64,000 nt of DNA from Sipunculus nudus (Eukaryota > Annelida > Sipuncula > Golfingiida > Sipunculidae). This document shows positions 1-14,300 of the stretch, piece after piece (within the stretch, counting starts at the first letter, position 1; the number at the start of each line of letters is the position of its first letter). The stretch lies in assembly GCA_026874595.1 (NCBI GenBank), contig CM049317.1, positions 74,218,618-74,282,617 of the forward strand. Direction: 5' to 3'. The position numbers and the translations under genes are program-made. Below the pieces are notes generated by a model. The model did no database searches and was not told the origin of the DNA. It worked only from the letters and a program-made list of their open reading frames with translations.

Positions 1-1317
1 TTATTTGTTTCACTATCTTCATTCCATTTGGAGTAAATTGTTATATGCGAATGTATTTTTGTATCCCTAACTCCTGGGAGGCGCAGTTTGAGCGGCTGTA
101 TCTGTCGATTGGTCGGATGCAGGATTCATTTATGTTGTTAGAGGTGTGGCCGGTGTGGGGCGGGTTTAAACTTGAAGGTAGAGAGGCGATACTTTATGAT
201 GGCTGTACGGATTTGGGCGAACAATGCTGGCCATAATTCCTGCCATATTCCTACGTGTCTTTTATGTGGTTCATGGTGACCTATAGACAAGTCCGGCACG
301 TACGTTGTATATAAAAAATTGTGGGAAGTCTGAGACAATAAAAAACGGACAAGTTACACACACAAGATAAAGGTTTAGCCACCTGAAGGTTACACATAAT
401 AGTATCTTTCCCTTATTTAAAGCCCTGCTGTTATGTCAGTGTTTTATAACCCCAGAGATATAAGAAAAAAAAAACTCACAATTTTTGTAGGTTATTATTC
501 ATAAACTTTTGGCAAAGAAATATTCATAAATAAAAAAAAATCATCTTGTGAGTTAAACGTATCTATAGATTTTTTTTATCCATGACATTGGAACATATGT
601 CTTGTCAAGTTATATGGTGCCAATTATTACATGCAGTAACACCAGGAATTATATAACAGTTGATTTTGTGATCATCCCGTAATTCCTAATTTCTTTCGTC
701 CCTTGAATTGGCATCATGACGCGGTTTGATATAAACGGCAATTCCTTAGAATTTTTCATTCAGTGGGTTACGTTCATTATATTAAAGTAAGGATCTTTTA
801 CCAGAAGAAACTTTGGGTCTCATTGTTCTGCAGATTCGCAGCTCCAGTTTTCATGGGCTTAACCTTGCAAATAAGGTCCAGATCTCTGTAATGTTTCTAA
901 TATGTGATCTTGCCCCGATTCCTTCGCAGTATTCTGAAAAATATGGAAAATTGACACAATTTTGTATCTAATACGTATGTAACAGTATCCGGCACGCCCG
1001 TAATATAAACACTGCTTCAGTGTCGGTATTAACTCCCGCGATAAATGTCATGCAGGGCTGCGATTTGGTTGGCCGATAAGTGCTGTATTTTTTGCATTGC
1101 CTATGACCTACTTGTACCGTATGACGCATTGTGATCACAAAACGGTTGGTATGGATATGGTTGGTAAGTACTACTTAGCAGACAGGTAAATTGTGTAACA
1201 TTTTCTGTCAGACGTCTTGGTGTTTCAGCCCGTTCACTCTTCCCTGTCATCCTGATAGGCGCTAGAATATTTTCCCTTAAAAAACAAATTAAATATTTAC
1301 TATGGGTGAAGAGGACA
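1..1317. other. No gene recognised
   Basis: AT-rich sequence. The short frames at 45-338 have no recognisable domain. Nothing else can be supported. Confidence 0.6.
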
Positions 1318-1475
1318 TATGTATGTGGTAGAGATCTTGGTCCGGGGGCTTGGTTGAGTAAATCATCGGCGTTTGGCTGACCACTGCAACCCACTCTCAA
1401 AGCCATACCGGGGATTGAATTCGGGTCGTTAACGGAGAAAGCCGAGCGTTTTACCCATCGGCTGTCCAGGCCCAA
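1318..1475 (-). mobile_element. tRNA-derived SINE (minus strand)
   Basis: On the minus strand a tRNA-like head has an A-box-like GATGGGTAAAACGCTCGG and a B-box-like CCCGAATTCAATCC. It is followed by 'GGTCAGCCAAACGCC', a body motif that recurs in bivalve SINEs. The target-site duplication was not identified. Confidence 0.5.
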
Positions 1476-3564
1476 AAATCAGCTAAACCCGACTTATAAA
1501 CAATACGTCGCATGGGCAACGGTTAGGCCTTTCAACTGATAATATAGGATTTGTTCACCGAACTTGGGACTCAACCTAGAAATGGCCTTAAATGTTCAGT
1601 GTTGAAAATGAGTCGTGGAAAAAAAGTCGAATTGGCATGAGATCCGTTGTAATGATAGCAGTGACCCAAAACCTTTCCTGGATGGACTGTTTGATACGAT
1701 TGATGATCGCTGGGTGCGGAGACCAATTCAGAATAAGCTTGTTGGTGATGGATTTATTCATGACGCTATGAATATACGAGGGCCAGTTATAAGCCAAACA
1801 AAAACAGTTCCAGTTGAGCACCTGTTATACATTTAAAACACAAGGCATAAAGAAAGAATGTTATTTTGTCAACGATGCCGGTAGGCAGATGTTAGAAAAT
1901 ATATATGAATAAAATTCCAAAGATGGAACCATTCTGAAATTCTTATAACTAAGATCTACTCTTGCTCGGCACAGACGTGAACGGCAATTTGGCAAACTAT
2001 GCGTATTCATATAATTTTCAAATATAAAAATTTCTGGTGTTTTCCATAGTTTTTGTCTCAGTTTCTGTAGCTGGTGGTTTTATATGTTGCTTATTAGAAC
2101 AGAAGGGCGTAGTTTTTATTTTTACTGAATATAACAAACAAATCAGTTTAACACGTGTGGTGTGTTAATTCCCCTATTATCACCCTAGGCCAAAAGAAAA
2201 CATAAAAAAGTGAATTCTTTCACCGGTTTAATAGAAACAATAATATAAAAATAAACCATTGAGACGGCAGAATAAGTTTTGTTTGATATTCATTAAGCCT
2301 TAAATTATTTCATCGAAAGGAACTTGCCCTGATTTCGTAAAACAGATTCTTATTTGAGTGCAAGATTTCGGTAATTATGGATATAAAGATACCTGACAAA
2401 GTCATGTAGATAAATCACGTATTAAAATATATTTAATCTTCTCCGTCAGGCTATATTCACCGAGAACAGACCAATCACACGAGCACTCAGCGATCAACTC
2501 AGTGCGGGTCACATGAGCCAGCACTGCGGGTTTTGTCAATTAAAGTTATATACAAGGTAGAGATTCCTGCAGGTAGGCTTTATATTTAAATGAGGTGGGG
2601 ATAACAAATTATGCTTTTCTTTGTCGATATGTCGAACCCGAACCCTCGTTGCGAGACCTTGCCGCCATTGTGATGGGAAACTATATGATCTGTAAACGCC
2701 ATGATGACACATACTTTGTGAATGGCTTCATTTGGCACCATTTTGTAAAAAAGCATCAACAAGGAACAATAGTACAATTTATATAACTAGATTCAGTGTA
2801 TTGCTTCCTCTCTATACCTTAATGGCTTAGTCATTAAATACATGGACGAAATTTAAATTTTCGATTGTTAGTCACTATCCATGCCATTTAGAGTGTCTCG
2901 ATAAGTTATAATAACTATTTGCACAATCTATGCAAAATAAATAAAGATTTAGTTTTATAGCCGCTAACAAATCAATTAACATAAACTCTCCATTTAGAAG
3001 CATAATTATCACAAGTCTCTCCTTTCTAAAACTGATTTCCAAGTTTTTTCAGCATTTTGCAATATATGCAAAAAAAGATGGACCTTAGAGAAAATCTACG
3101 GCAAAAATGGAGAAGATGAAATGAGGAGTTGAGGTGATTTGACTTGACTATGACGGAGTAGGCTATGTTGTCAAAACCCAGGTTGGCAGGTACTTCTGGA
3201 CTGTAAGTATGTCATTTGCCACACACTATATTCTGTCTATTGAATATTATAGAGCGGTTCGGACACGGGGTAGACTGGTTTACATTTCAAGTTATTGATT
3301 TGTCCCCTCTGGACGGCTGCCTTTCAAGCCTCTATTTGATTCGGTTGTTTTTACCCGCCTCTGTGGATTCGTCGGGATACGACTGCGGAACAAGTGGTAT
3401 CTTTATTTAAGGTAGCTTTATGATGGAATGGTAAGTGTTCTTAGAGGTATTTTACTAATAAAAAGCGCGCACAGAAAAAACAACCGTCTCCCTCTCAACC
3501 TTTCTCCCTGTCTCTTATTTTTGGTCGGATTTTTATCTGGTATTTTGTGAGATATATTTCTGCG

Positions 3565-3597
<33 letters not shown>

Positions 3598-6139
3598 GGA
3601 GATACCACTACATACGCATTTGTTTATTAAGTGTGTATATATCTAATAAAAATTCCTATAAATAAAAAAAGTATATCAGACAACTCATCGAGAGCTATCA
3701 CCAGAAATCGTTGCTCATGTTTCTGGTAACAGAAGGTTTTATCTGTAGTTCAGGCCGGAGGACCGTGGTTACAGTACCTTTCCAACTTGGTATAAATTTC
3801 CTAGTGGCAGAGTCTGCTAATAGTGTTACCGGGAAAAAAGCAACTAAAGAATTTATCGAGCAACCAGACCTGCAGGGGTCAGTGGGTCCGAGGTTCTGAA
3901 CGCGATCTGTGAATTCAGATATAAACCCTTTCTCTAATTTCCAAGCAAATATTCCTGTTTTATCTTTATGCCAATTTAGGCAATCATTTCACCAGATTTT
4001 TCTTTCGGCCACGAGGCTGTTGATCAATGATATATGGGACAGCGCACCAAAAACCGTCAGTGCTTTGTAGAGCGGCGGTTATATTTAACAGCTAATTTAT
4101 CATGTGCGCTCGCAATGCTATCAGCGGAGCGGCTTTAGCACCATGCAAATTGCGACTCATTTGTCACGTGAGTGGGGATGTCGAGACAAACGACCCCATT
4201 ATGGAAGGTATTTGGCAACAATGAAAGGGAACAAGTCATTTGTCGGTAAATATCCGGCGGGCCATCACTCATTTTTACTATCACTTTGTAGAAACCTACA
4301 CCTTACACGAAGGGTGGACATAGTTAACTTTTATTAACACTAGATCCAGCAGCGGAAAGGATTGTCATCACTGGCTTCAAAGGAAATCCGCCATGAGCCG
4401 GAATCCATTACACATCACTTACAGAAGGATGAAAGTTAATTTTCTTAACACCATAGGGACTTAGCATTTCTGTCAAAGTTTTCTAAAAAGTACACGGCCA
4501 ATCCTTTCTGTTCGATGTAAAACTGAAGTTTGGTTTACAAGGTGGTAAAACGGACACCCGGGACCCTAACGAAACAAGGTGTTTTGTCCAGTTTCTTTTC
4601 ATGTAGTGTAGCTTTTAGTGGGTTTGCCAGTGCATCTTTGTTTCTAGAAATAACCGGAAGGCAGAAAGTTCCTCTCAGATTGATTTTATTATACATATTT
4701 ATGTGTTCTCTATTATATATGTGTGTTATGTATGCCTGATCTTCACGTAGCAGAAATTCATATCTCTGCTGGCAGGAATTCAAATTCTACCAATATAGAT
4801 GAAATACTTGTTTTCTACAAATGTTAATCGTAACAAATATCCAACATAATCAGACCATAAAATTTTTATTCTTATATTTCTTGATACAATGTTGACACAG
4901 TATTGTCAGTAGACGGCAAACTAACTTTATATTTGCTGTTTGACAGATATTTATTGACGAGAGAATCCGTTCATTTGCGAAATTAATAAAAAGGATTTTA
5001 TTTTTCATGGGACTGACAAAAAGATCGTTTATACAGTCTGTTCTCTGAAAAAAAGCTTCATAGTTCATAGATAATATTCCGACAGAATTAACCGGCAGAA
5101 ATAAATTTATTTTCTGCATGACAGTTTACATATTGACAAAAGAATCGCTGCATTGACATAGTAATTTTATTTCTATCACGTGGAAGTCTCTCCTAAGAAT
5201 TCAGTGTCACATGAAAACATTTGAGCTAAAATTCGGAACAAGCGAACAAACGGTATGACTGCAACGGGAATTTTCCCTGCGCCAAATCATACTCACACGC
5301 GTTGATTAGGAATTATAGGCAAAGACACCGTTTCATCTCAATGCACTGGGGCTTCCCAGTACACGAATAGGTATACGTATAGTTATACACCAATACACCG
5401 TAGGTATTTGAAATTTGGAGGGGAGTATACATATAATATACACTATATATTTGTTTTGAGCAGAAACGACCTATGACAGAAGTATGCTTTCCCCCTATTC
5501 ACTTTCGTCGCCACTGCTACGGGAAAAGACAAGAGAGAATGTCAGTCTGATTTTCAGTTAGAAGTAGAGGTCCCCCCCCCGTTCCCTGCCAGGTAATACC
5601 TCGAAGACGTTTGGCACACTATCAGCGCCAAATACTTGTAAACAGTCATGTGTTCAAGGCTAGACTTTAAGCAGGCTACAAATCACAAGCAACGCAGCAT
5701 GGAATGCCGTTAAAGTCAAACGTTGGAAACTGAAATCCCCAGGGACTGTGATGTCTGCTTTTGAAAAGAAGTTGGCATAAAAAGCCTCTCTTCACTCATG
5801 CTTAGCCGCATTCGTTATTCAAACCAACCTCTGGTGCTCTGCGCATACATTCGGTGGACCGTATATGTTTGAAACCTTAAAGGTTATTTAGAGAAGACTG
5901 AATGTAGAACCGTGCATAAATGGTTCTTTCCGGAAACTTATCGTGTCCATAAAGAATCTCTACGGAAGTTCTTGGAAGAACCTCATAAGACGGTTATTTC
6001 ATTTTTGTGAGGAGTTTGCTGAAGCAGTGCATTTTAAACGATACGGATCATATAAAAAAATCATATTGGTTATTGGTAAGTTGTCACAGATCAATTTATA
6101 GTTCAAGTACATGCCATAGTGCCAAATTCTTCAGCATTT

Positions 6140-6142
<3 letters not shown>
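1476..6142. other. No gene recognised; (CA)n(TA)n at 3565-3597
   Basis: Only short unsupported frames, one compound microsatellite and a C run near 5573-5581. I see no exon-like block with both splice sites and a recognisable peptide. Confidence 0.55.
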
Positions 6143-6175
<33 letters not shown>

Positions 6176-6179
6176 ATAT

Positions 6180-6249
<70 letters not shown>
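6143..6249. repeat. Compound (AC)n(TA)n microsatellite
   Basis: (AC)n to 6173 runs into a long, slightly interrupted (TA)n. Small frames here are artefacts of the repeat. Confidence 0.95.
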
Positions 6250-6252
<3 letters not shown>

Positions 6253-6465
6253 TTTAGCAACAGCTGGGCAGACAATACCATGAATTAAGCAATATCTAAA
6301 AGCATACATGTAGTATATGCTAACAAGTAACAAACAATTATTTTAAGAAATCATATAATCCAACATTCTGCATGCATCATATATAATCACATTCTAATTC
6401 ATTAACTGCATTCTACCTCTTCGGCTTGTTTGATATTCACGTTATCATTGTACTTGTAGCATAAC

Positions 6466-6692
6466 TAGGGTTTTTTTGTTTCGTGATATCGTATCTGGTC
6501 CATTAATTCCAGGACTTGTCATCATGATCATACCATGATCATTTGGTAATAATCATGAAACGGCATTTTTGTGTACCAAAACTGTGGACCAAAAATGAAT
6601 ATCATGATATTACGATAATAGAGAAGTTAACGGTTATCGCAGATATCAGATATCGTGATGATCCTAAATATCGGTTATCGTCCCAACCCAGC
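6466..6692. mobile_element. Short hAT-like non-autonomous element (MITE)
   Basis: The left end (CTAGGGTTTTTTT...GTGATATCG) and right end (ATCGTCCCAACCCAG) are imperfect inverted repeats of the AGGGTTGGGACGATA type common to hAT MITEs. The interior is full of ATCATGATA/ATCGTGAT words. Flanks GCATAACT and GCTTATAACT could be a degraded 8-bp duplication. There is no coding capacity. Confidence 0.42.
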
Positions 6693-6744
6693 TTATAACT
6701 TGCATCATCCAAAGGGGGTTATCAATCGTCAGTGTTATATTTCA

Positions 6745-6843
6745 AATATACTTATATAATATAATATATATATGTGTGTGTGTGTGTGCGTCCGGCTGAA
6801 GTCGATATATATATAATATATATATAATATATTTATATATATA
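6745..6843. repeat. (TA)n and (TG)n microsatellites
   Basis: Two TA-rich tracts flank a (TG)n run, with a short unique spacer at about 6788-6805. Confidence 0.85.
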
Positions 6844-7399
6844 TTCATGTAAAGAGTTTTAGATACAGAGAGAGAATTATTATTATTTCAGTTTCACTTT
6901 GTACTGCTAAGTTGTACACATAGTACAATATCAGTTTACTATGCAGCTCTGGACCATGTTATCGATTTTTACCAAAATGCCATATAGCTTTACCGCTGCA
7001 GGCAGCGCGGGTTCAAAGCAATGATATTGGTACCTGCGCTGCCATTTCACGGGCTTCATGCTTAATTACACTGTTCAATGATTCGCTCTTGGTCCCTTTA
7101 TGCAGACTCCCTGTCGTACCGCGGACTCTGACAAGCCACGCCAGCTATTACATCTGACTGCGTGTAGTATAAACACGCTATGAATTTTCCCGCATGTTTT
7201 TATGACGAAGGCTATTGTCTGTTTTAGCCGACATGTATTATTTTAATATTTCGTCCTTTGAAGTCTTTTCAGTATCATGTATAAATATTGCATTTCTAAT
7301 GGTCATGTGGAATTCATTACAGAACCAAAATTATTGTTCATTATTGTTCATCATTGTTTCATTATTATTTCAAATAGTTGAGTGGTTGTATTCTCTCTC

Positions 7400-7402
<3 letters not shown>

Positions 7403-7441
<39 letters not shown>
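7403..7441. repeat. (CT)n microsatellite
   Basis: Perfect (TC)n tract of about 39 bases. Confidence 0.95.
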
Positions 7442-7443
<2 letters not shown>

Positions 7444-7567
7444 ACGACAGGTTAGGCACCAGAAGCGCATGCGCGAAGGAAGATGCATGTGACTGAGCAG
7501 ATGATGAGGGGTGTTTAGGGAGTATAGTCCTGCCTGAATGAAGCTAATAAATACTTCTGTATACTTT

Positions 7568-7720
7568 TGATCACGCAGCTAGGTCTCAAAACCTTGTAGG
7601 TTCAATCCTGAGATGGTATGATATCAGCGTGTCCACAGCTTGAAACAGCCGGTCACAGATCTCCAGTCGGGGTAGCCTGGGTACAAATGGAGACAGACGC
7701 CGCCGCAGCTGGTTTGTCTT
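7568..7720 (+). mobile_element. Possible tRNA-derived SINE fragment
   Basis: CACGCAGCTAGGTCTC...GGTTCAATCC resembles the A- and B-box arrangement of a tRNA head, followed by about 100 bases of higher GC. No second copy in the window and no clear duplication, so this is weak. Confidence 0.3.
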
Positions 7721-7806
7721 GCTGTTCAGGGAAGGAAGTAGAGCAGTTTCAGCAGCAGCCAGATGAAGTTTATCGATGCCTGTTGGCTGCAGATGCTGCT
7801 ATGTGA

Positions 7807-9419
7807 TTGTGGCTGGACTGACGAGGTCCTTGGCTTTTTAACCCAGTCGTGTCCGTCGCCCGTCCGCGCTGTCCTCCCACAGAGCAACGGTCTACACCCA
7901 TTATTGCTTCCCCCAACACGCCAGCAGTTCTGACTTTTTATCGGACCTGTCATACACCGATATTACCGCCCGCCTAGCAAAACGCGGCTTCAATTACATC
8001 AGTGCTGACTGTATTCCACAGTCTAGCCTGTTAAATCATAGACTCAATGTACAACTAATGTTACTCTCAGTATTTTAATGCACGTTATTGTTTAAGAATG
8101 CATGATTTTCATTGATAATTGCATGGACTTTTTATGTGGGTTTATTTTTATTTTTGGCATTGCTAGATATATCGCCAAAAGTCGTGGCTGCAATAAAAAA
8201 TATCTTTTGTATATTCTGAAATGAGTGTTCAGGTACTTGATTTTGACGTCGAAGCTTGAGTTAAAGAAGTCTAGGGTCAAAATGGGAACGTCTTCATTAT
8301 ACGACTATACTCAGCACTTGACTTTCATTAAATATTTTGCAAGGTCAGAGAAACTCCCAAAGAACAGTTCATTGAACGTTGCAGGTATTCTTGGTCACCA
8401 TATATGTGTACAATTTAAAGCGTTCTTTGTTGTGAGAAGTGGCAATATCTTTATCCTCGAGGAGGGTCAGGTGCATTCATCGGTATAAGGGACCGCCTCT
8501 GTGGTCCAACCGTGCGTTTTGTTAACCGTTGTACTCATTTTAGCTGATTATTATGAGAGCCTTTACTGGTTGTTCTGAAATGTTACGTTTAATCTTCTTG
8601 GACTGCTTCAGATCATGTAGACGTTAACTTTTGTTTCATTTATTACAACGTGTACACATCTGTCAGTCCTATTCGTACCCGAGTTTTCAATTGTCTGCAT
8701 TTCTTAACTTTAAAGGTATATATAATGATAGGTCTCTTAGTAATGTATTAGGGATGTGATAGAGTAATAGAAAGAAAAAACAAAATATGTTGTAGAAAAG
8801 GCATTGTGGTCAATGGTATACAGGCAGTTGAACATGAAGTATATACATATGATATACATACAACATCTAATATGGGAGATTGTGCAGATAAAGGGGGTAA
8901 CCTCTGATATAGAAGACATATTTCGATCCTTTCATCATTTAAATCGTTGGTTTAAATGTTTATCCTGATAGAAGTTCTATACTATGATCCATTGAGAGTT
9001 TGAGGCTTCCTCTGTGTATTTTGATTGCTAGTTAAGTTAAAAATGCCATCAGATTTGCAATGCAGAGGGTTCAATAAAGTCCTGCTTTGGAAAGGCTCCA
9101 CCAAAAAAATGTAAAAGAAATGATTGTTATTGAAGTAAATTGCTAAAAGTTTTACTTGGAATAACCTTTTTTGTTTGTTAATATTTTTGTTTATTATTTT
9201 TTATTTGTAGTAGTTGTTCTTTATATCAAATTGAAAGAAAAGAAGGGAGCATTTTCCTACTATAACCTGTTCACTCTTCCGTGCGTGAATTTGTTTGTCT
9301 TTTAACTCTCACTCGTGACGTATTGAAGGAATTTCCAGTGATAGGAGCTGCAGAAATAAGAGAAATAATAAAATGAAAATGAATGGTCAGAGCTTATGAC
9401 AAGATCAGGGCGGTAAGTT
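7807..9419. other. No gene recognised
   Basis: AT-rich, no clear repeats, no frame above about 90 codons and none with recognisable content. Confidence 0.55.
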
Positions 9420-9895
9420 CCTATTTTTTCCTATTTTTTAGTGATTCCTATTTTTTCCTATTTTCAGGAAAAATCCCTATTTTCCTATTTTTATGGGCAT
9501 GATTTGTTTTATAACATACGATTACTGTATTTTGGTTGGGCAAAGCATAAACTTTCTCTCACCAGGAAGAGATCATTGTCATCATATTATCCTTATTTTT
9601 TCAAACCTAAAATTGTTTTAACATTCCAGTGTACAAAATTGGTATCTAATGATTCTAAGTCACTTATTGCATCTAAAACAGGGAACTGGAATAATGGACA
9701 TGCTTTGAATCTTGACTCAAAACATCTTCGTTAATTGATGTATATTTATTATTTATTTAACTTTATTCATTATGTGTGATTAAGTTATATTTGTTTTAAA
9801 TCACTGTGGTGTCAGTGCTTAGCATTGGTGTTGTGGACAATTTTTTCCTATTTTTTTTTACTCTTGATTTTCCTATTTTCCTATTTTTTTTTTTT
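9420..9895. repeat. CCTATTTT direct-repeat blocks flanking 350 bp
   Basis: Clusters of CCTATTTTT at 9420-9492 and 9845-9892, same orientation, bracket a unique interior. They may be part of a degraded transposon, but no terminal repeats or coding homology could be identified. Confidence 0.45.
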
Positions 9896-10900
9896 ACCTT
9901 CACTTCCAACTTGACGCCCTGTTAGATTCGATGTTGTACATATACCGTCAGTCAGCAAACTAGAAAAGAGTTTATATATATTTTCTGAACGTAGAGGTTT
10001 GCCACGATAACTGACATATTCACCCCGCGATTATGTTACTATATATTTGATTTTATTTTATAGACAGAAATGAGTATTTTCCTGTGCGGTTTTTAAAACC
10101 TTTCTTTAAAAATGTTCAAGCATATAACACAGTAACTATGGTATAGTTATTATTGGTAAAATCGATTGTTTCTTCCATTTCCGATTTATCTTCCTGTCAA
10201 GTGTATAATCCTGAACCCATGACTCAGACTGTATATAACCATATGGTGTTACTTTGCAATCCAGGTATCAGTGTTACGGAGGGGTTTAGAATAACACAGG
10301 ATGTATGATATATTATTAAAGCAAGCTGGTTACCTTTTTTCTAAAGAATGTACATGTATATGATTTCTGGCTCATATTATAAATGAACTGTGGGTAATTC
10401 CTGTTGAGAAAAGTGCTTATAACTCCTCTGTGACGGATGTATGAGCTTTTTTTATCTACAAGCTGTCAGTAAAATTGGTGCACGCCTATGTTGACAAACC
10501 GAGTAACCAAAAATTGTAGGTTGCACATGTTGGACATTTTTAAAGGTCATAACGCACTTTGCTAAACTCGGGTTCTTCTGACTTGGGGGCCAGATGTCTT
10601 TGATGAATATGTTTGGATTATGTTGGCGGCCCCCTCATGTTATAAACACGAGGATATATACAAAACGAGCAGCTCATGTGCGGTGGGATGAGCGGCATCT
10701 GGCCTATTCGTATAAAAGGTTCAAGGTATTTTCTTTAGTTAGTAGACGCCAGATATCGGAATAGACCATGTTAAGCGTAACTCCTATAGGTCTCATGGAG
10801 ATCTCATTATTTTCAATGAAACCCTGGCCGGGACTCTCGGGTTGAAACTCAATGTCTTATAACCAACAGCTAAATTTACAAATGTCGTCCCAAGAAGAAG

Positions 10901-11310
10901 CAAATCGATATCTATAACGCACTTGTATCATTAAACAGTTATTGATCTCAAATGTGAAAACGTATTGAATTTTTGCCTTTAGCCTCTTCAGGGTTGTCCA
11001 GCGCAAATCAGATTTAAGGCGGGTATACATCGCTAGGGCGGGACATCCGCGGCCAGACTGTTGGCGCAGGATGGTTCGTAGAGAAAACAGGCAATATAAG
11101 TAAACAAGTCAAATCCATATCTGGAACGCACTTGTATCATTAAACAGTTATTGATCTCAAAAGTAAAAAACGTATTGAATTTTTGGCTTTAGCCTCTTCA
11201 GGGTAGTCCATTGCAAATCAAATTTAAGGCGGGTAAAGGGGGGGGGGACATCCGAGGCCGGACTTTTAGCGCAGGATGTTGAGTAGAGAAAACAGGCAGT
11301 GTAAGTTAAC
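10901..11310. repeat. 209-bp tandem duplication
   Basis: Two adjacent copies (10901-11109 and 11110 to about 11310) share long blocks such as GCACTTGTATCATTAAACAG and GAAAACAGGCA. They differ by scattered substitutions and a poly-G expansion in copy 2. Confidence 0.88.
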
Positions 11311-14300
11311 TCTGACCAACTATCCGTCATCAGAGTTATAGATAATATATAGGTATGTGTGTCTTGTATCGCCTCAGCCTCATATTTATTCTAATGGCAA
11401 AAGCCTAACTGTGAACAAAATGTAGATAGTTGACCTTTATTTTAATATTAAATTTTGACGTTTTGTCTCGGACATTCATATGAAGAAAAGGTGTTATGAG
11501 TTTCAGTATGCTGTAACAGAGAATAAGTGGTCGAGAATAAAGAAGTTCATTCATATAACAGAAATCTACAAAAGAAAATGTGAGTTATATCATCACTTCA
11601 CACTTTCTGCCTGTGACGTCATAATAACTTATAACAGGGTGTGTTTGTATGGTAACACCAACTCCTGGCTGTAGGCAAGGCTTTCGGATACGCAACACAT
11701 CCTGCCACCGGCAGTAACCCACATTCTAGGTCAGTGTGGATTCAGGTAGTGGCATTTCCCGGAATGTGAATGGTTTCGGAGCATATATGCACGGACGTCA
11801 ACGCTGAGCCATATATCCTCACTTTTTCTTACATGTAATCTCATTCAAATTCTTTAAATATATTCTATCTAACTCTTTCTCCGTCTAATTCTTGGAGTTT
11901 GTTGAACTACAGAACTTAATTCCACGAAACATTTTTAAACATCCAGACCATGCGGCGGATCCCGCAGAGGAGGATGCGATAAACCACTGCCATTCTGATT
12001 CTGTACTATGTAATTATTTATTATTTTTGGTTAAACATGTTCGTTAACCTTATACTTAATAACAGGGTTTTATTTACAGAATTGCTAGTCTTGAGGAGAA
12101 TACCACATTAAATGTTAAATCCGAGGTTTAACCGACTTAAACTTGCCCACTCTATTCACGCCGCTCTTTCCAGTAACATTGCGCATTCCTGCTGTTCCGA
12201 ACACCGGGGGAGGTAGCGGAAAGTGCCCGATGTATATAGCTATATTACTTAGTGTACAGCTTGACATCGCGTTTAATGGAGTTTACGTACACCGTTTCAG
12301 CTGCTGCATTTAAACAAGGACCAGTCTATAACATACAACGTCTGCTTCTTGTATGAACCACGTGAACAACCGCTGTTGGCCCACCATTTGCTATGCTTAA
12401 TATGCATACCATGCAGTAAGATCAAAGATCATGGAACGAAATAAATGAGTTTTTTTCTGAATAAAAGAAGCCCCGGGCCGGGTCCATGGTTGCATGAATA
12501 TGGATGCTCCCAAAGGCCGACAAGAAGGTTTTTTTCGAAAGGGCACATTTCTATCACGGACATTATTCCTATTATTCATTATCGAACGTTTTATCATATA
12601 TTCTCTAACTGTTAATCTTCAGTGTTAATTGTCAGGTTAAACTCTCTAACAGGAGACCTTCCTATGTAAAACCTGCTACCTTTCGTTTCTTCCGCTGACA
12701 TCCATTTGTGAACGTGAGAAGAAAATATGAGTTTATATCTCCTGACATTACCCACACGTATGTTGTATTTGGGTTTACACGACAAATGAAACATGTATGT
12801 CATCATAAACTGCCCAGTATTTTCCTGTGGAGCAGTCAGTCCCAGCATCTCGCAACCATTGAGGCCTAAAATTCCCGCAGAATCCCCCGACCACGCGGCC
12901 CGACAAATAAACCTCCAGCCAATGTTTTATAAATCACCGGTAAACAGCTGGCTTATGAGCGAGGGCTCCTTCCAAAACACCTCCCCGCTCTACACGGACG
13001 AGGAATCCGGGTAACTAAAGAACTCTGGATTAATAAGCAATAATTAATACACGCTTCAAGGACAGATCACGTAGGTGAAAAGGTCATTAGATTGTAAATA
13101 ATGTTGAATGAGTAACAGAAGGTTACAAGGTCTGAAGGTAATCAAAATAATAATCAACAAGACGTGTGTGGTCACAGGTGTCCCTGACCCTCGTTGGCCC
13201 CTTTGAACTGGTCTATAAACATTTTTGAATTAAAAATATAATATGATTACCCAGGTTTGGCTTCAAAGATCAAATGGAATACCTGCAGGTTTTTCATACA
13301 GTTGTTAACATATCTAAAAATGAGGGGAGGCAAAACGCCTTTCTGTCGGAGGTATAATAACAATAAAGATATTTAACTATGATATTCCGGATTTAAGGGT
13401 TTCTATTCACTGGGCTGATAATAATCTTTGCCCCCCCCCCCCCCCCCACTCCCGGTTTGCACTGTCTGGTACTTTGGGATGAAAATATGTATATGATCAA
13501 ATTTCAGGATATCTATGTACAAGGCTTGAAGTATTCCAGTTTATAATATACACTCAAGAATTAAACAAAATTATGTATACAGCAAGAGCATACTAAAATA
13601 TTAAAAATTTTGCCGGAAAGGCATTTTTTCATTTTGTACCAATCCATCGGAAAGGTGATCTCCCAGTTGTTCCCCACATCACAAATAATGTTAAAATACA
13701 CACAAAAAAATCGAAATATTTTTTCGCATAATGGTAAAAGGAATCCCTCAGTTACCCTGGTATATCCACGCTATTATGTCTCTGAGTTGAAGTAAATTCA
13801 TAACCTAAAACGTGACGTACTAATATGCAAATGAAAGAAAATCTGCCCCTCACTTGACAGGCCTCTGGTATGACCTACTAAGAAGTGTTTTATATCCACT
13901 AGACGTTTAAATACGTTTTTCTCACATAATTCCGTTAGTGTCAAATGCAATTACCAACAGCCTGCCAGGTCTTCCTGTACTGCTACCCGCTACGCCATGC
14001 CCAATGTCACTGGGGTATTGTTTGAACGATTCAAGTGCATCCAAAGGTCTATGAGAGAAATAACATATCCGTCGCCACCGTAAATACCTATTGAAACCTA
14101 GCATGGAGACCCTGGCCTTTACTTCCGTATCCTGTTGGGTCATAAATAAAGAAACGGCGTCAAAGATATAAGGGCCGCGTCCATGACTCCGGGTAAAAAC
14201 AAGGCGAGGACTTGTGGCGCCATACAAACGATGAGGGAATGAGATCAAACGCTGGGTACCTTGATACGCGAAATAACAGGTGGGAACATATGCGAAAGCT

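Noticed and set aside
6007-6333. Tyr/Ile and Cys/Val repeat frames over (AC)n(TA)n
   Set aside because: Translations of dinucleotide repeats; the same applies at 15601-15954, 16022-16345, 21655-22057 and 54268-54459.
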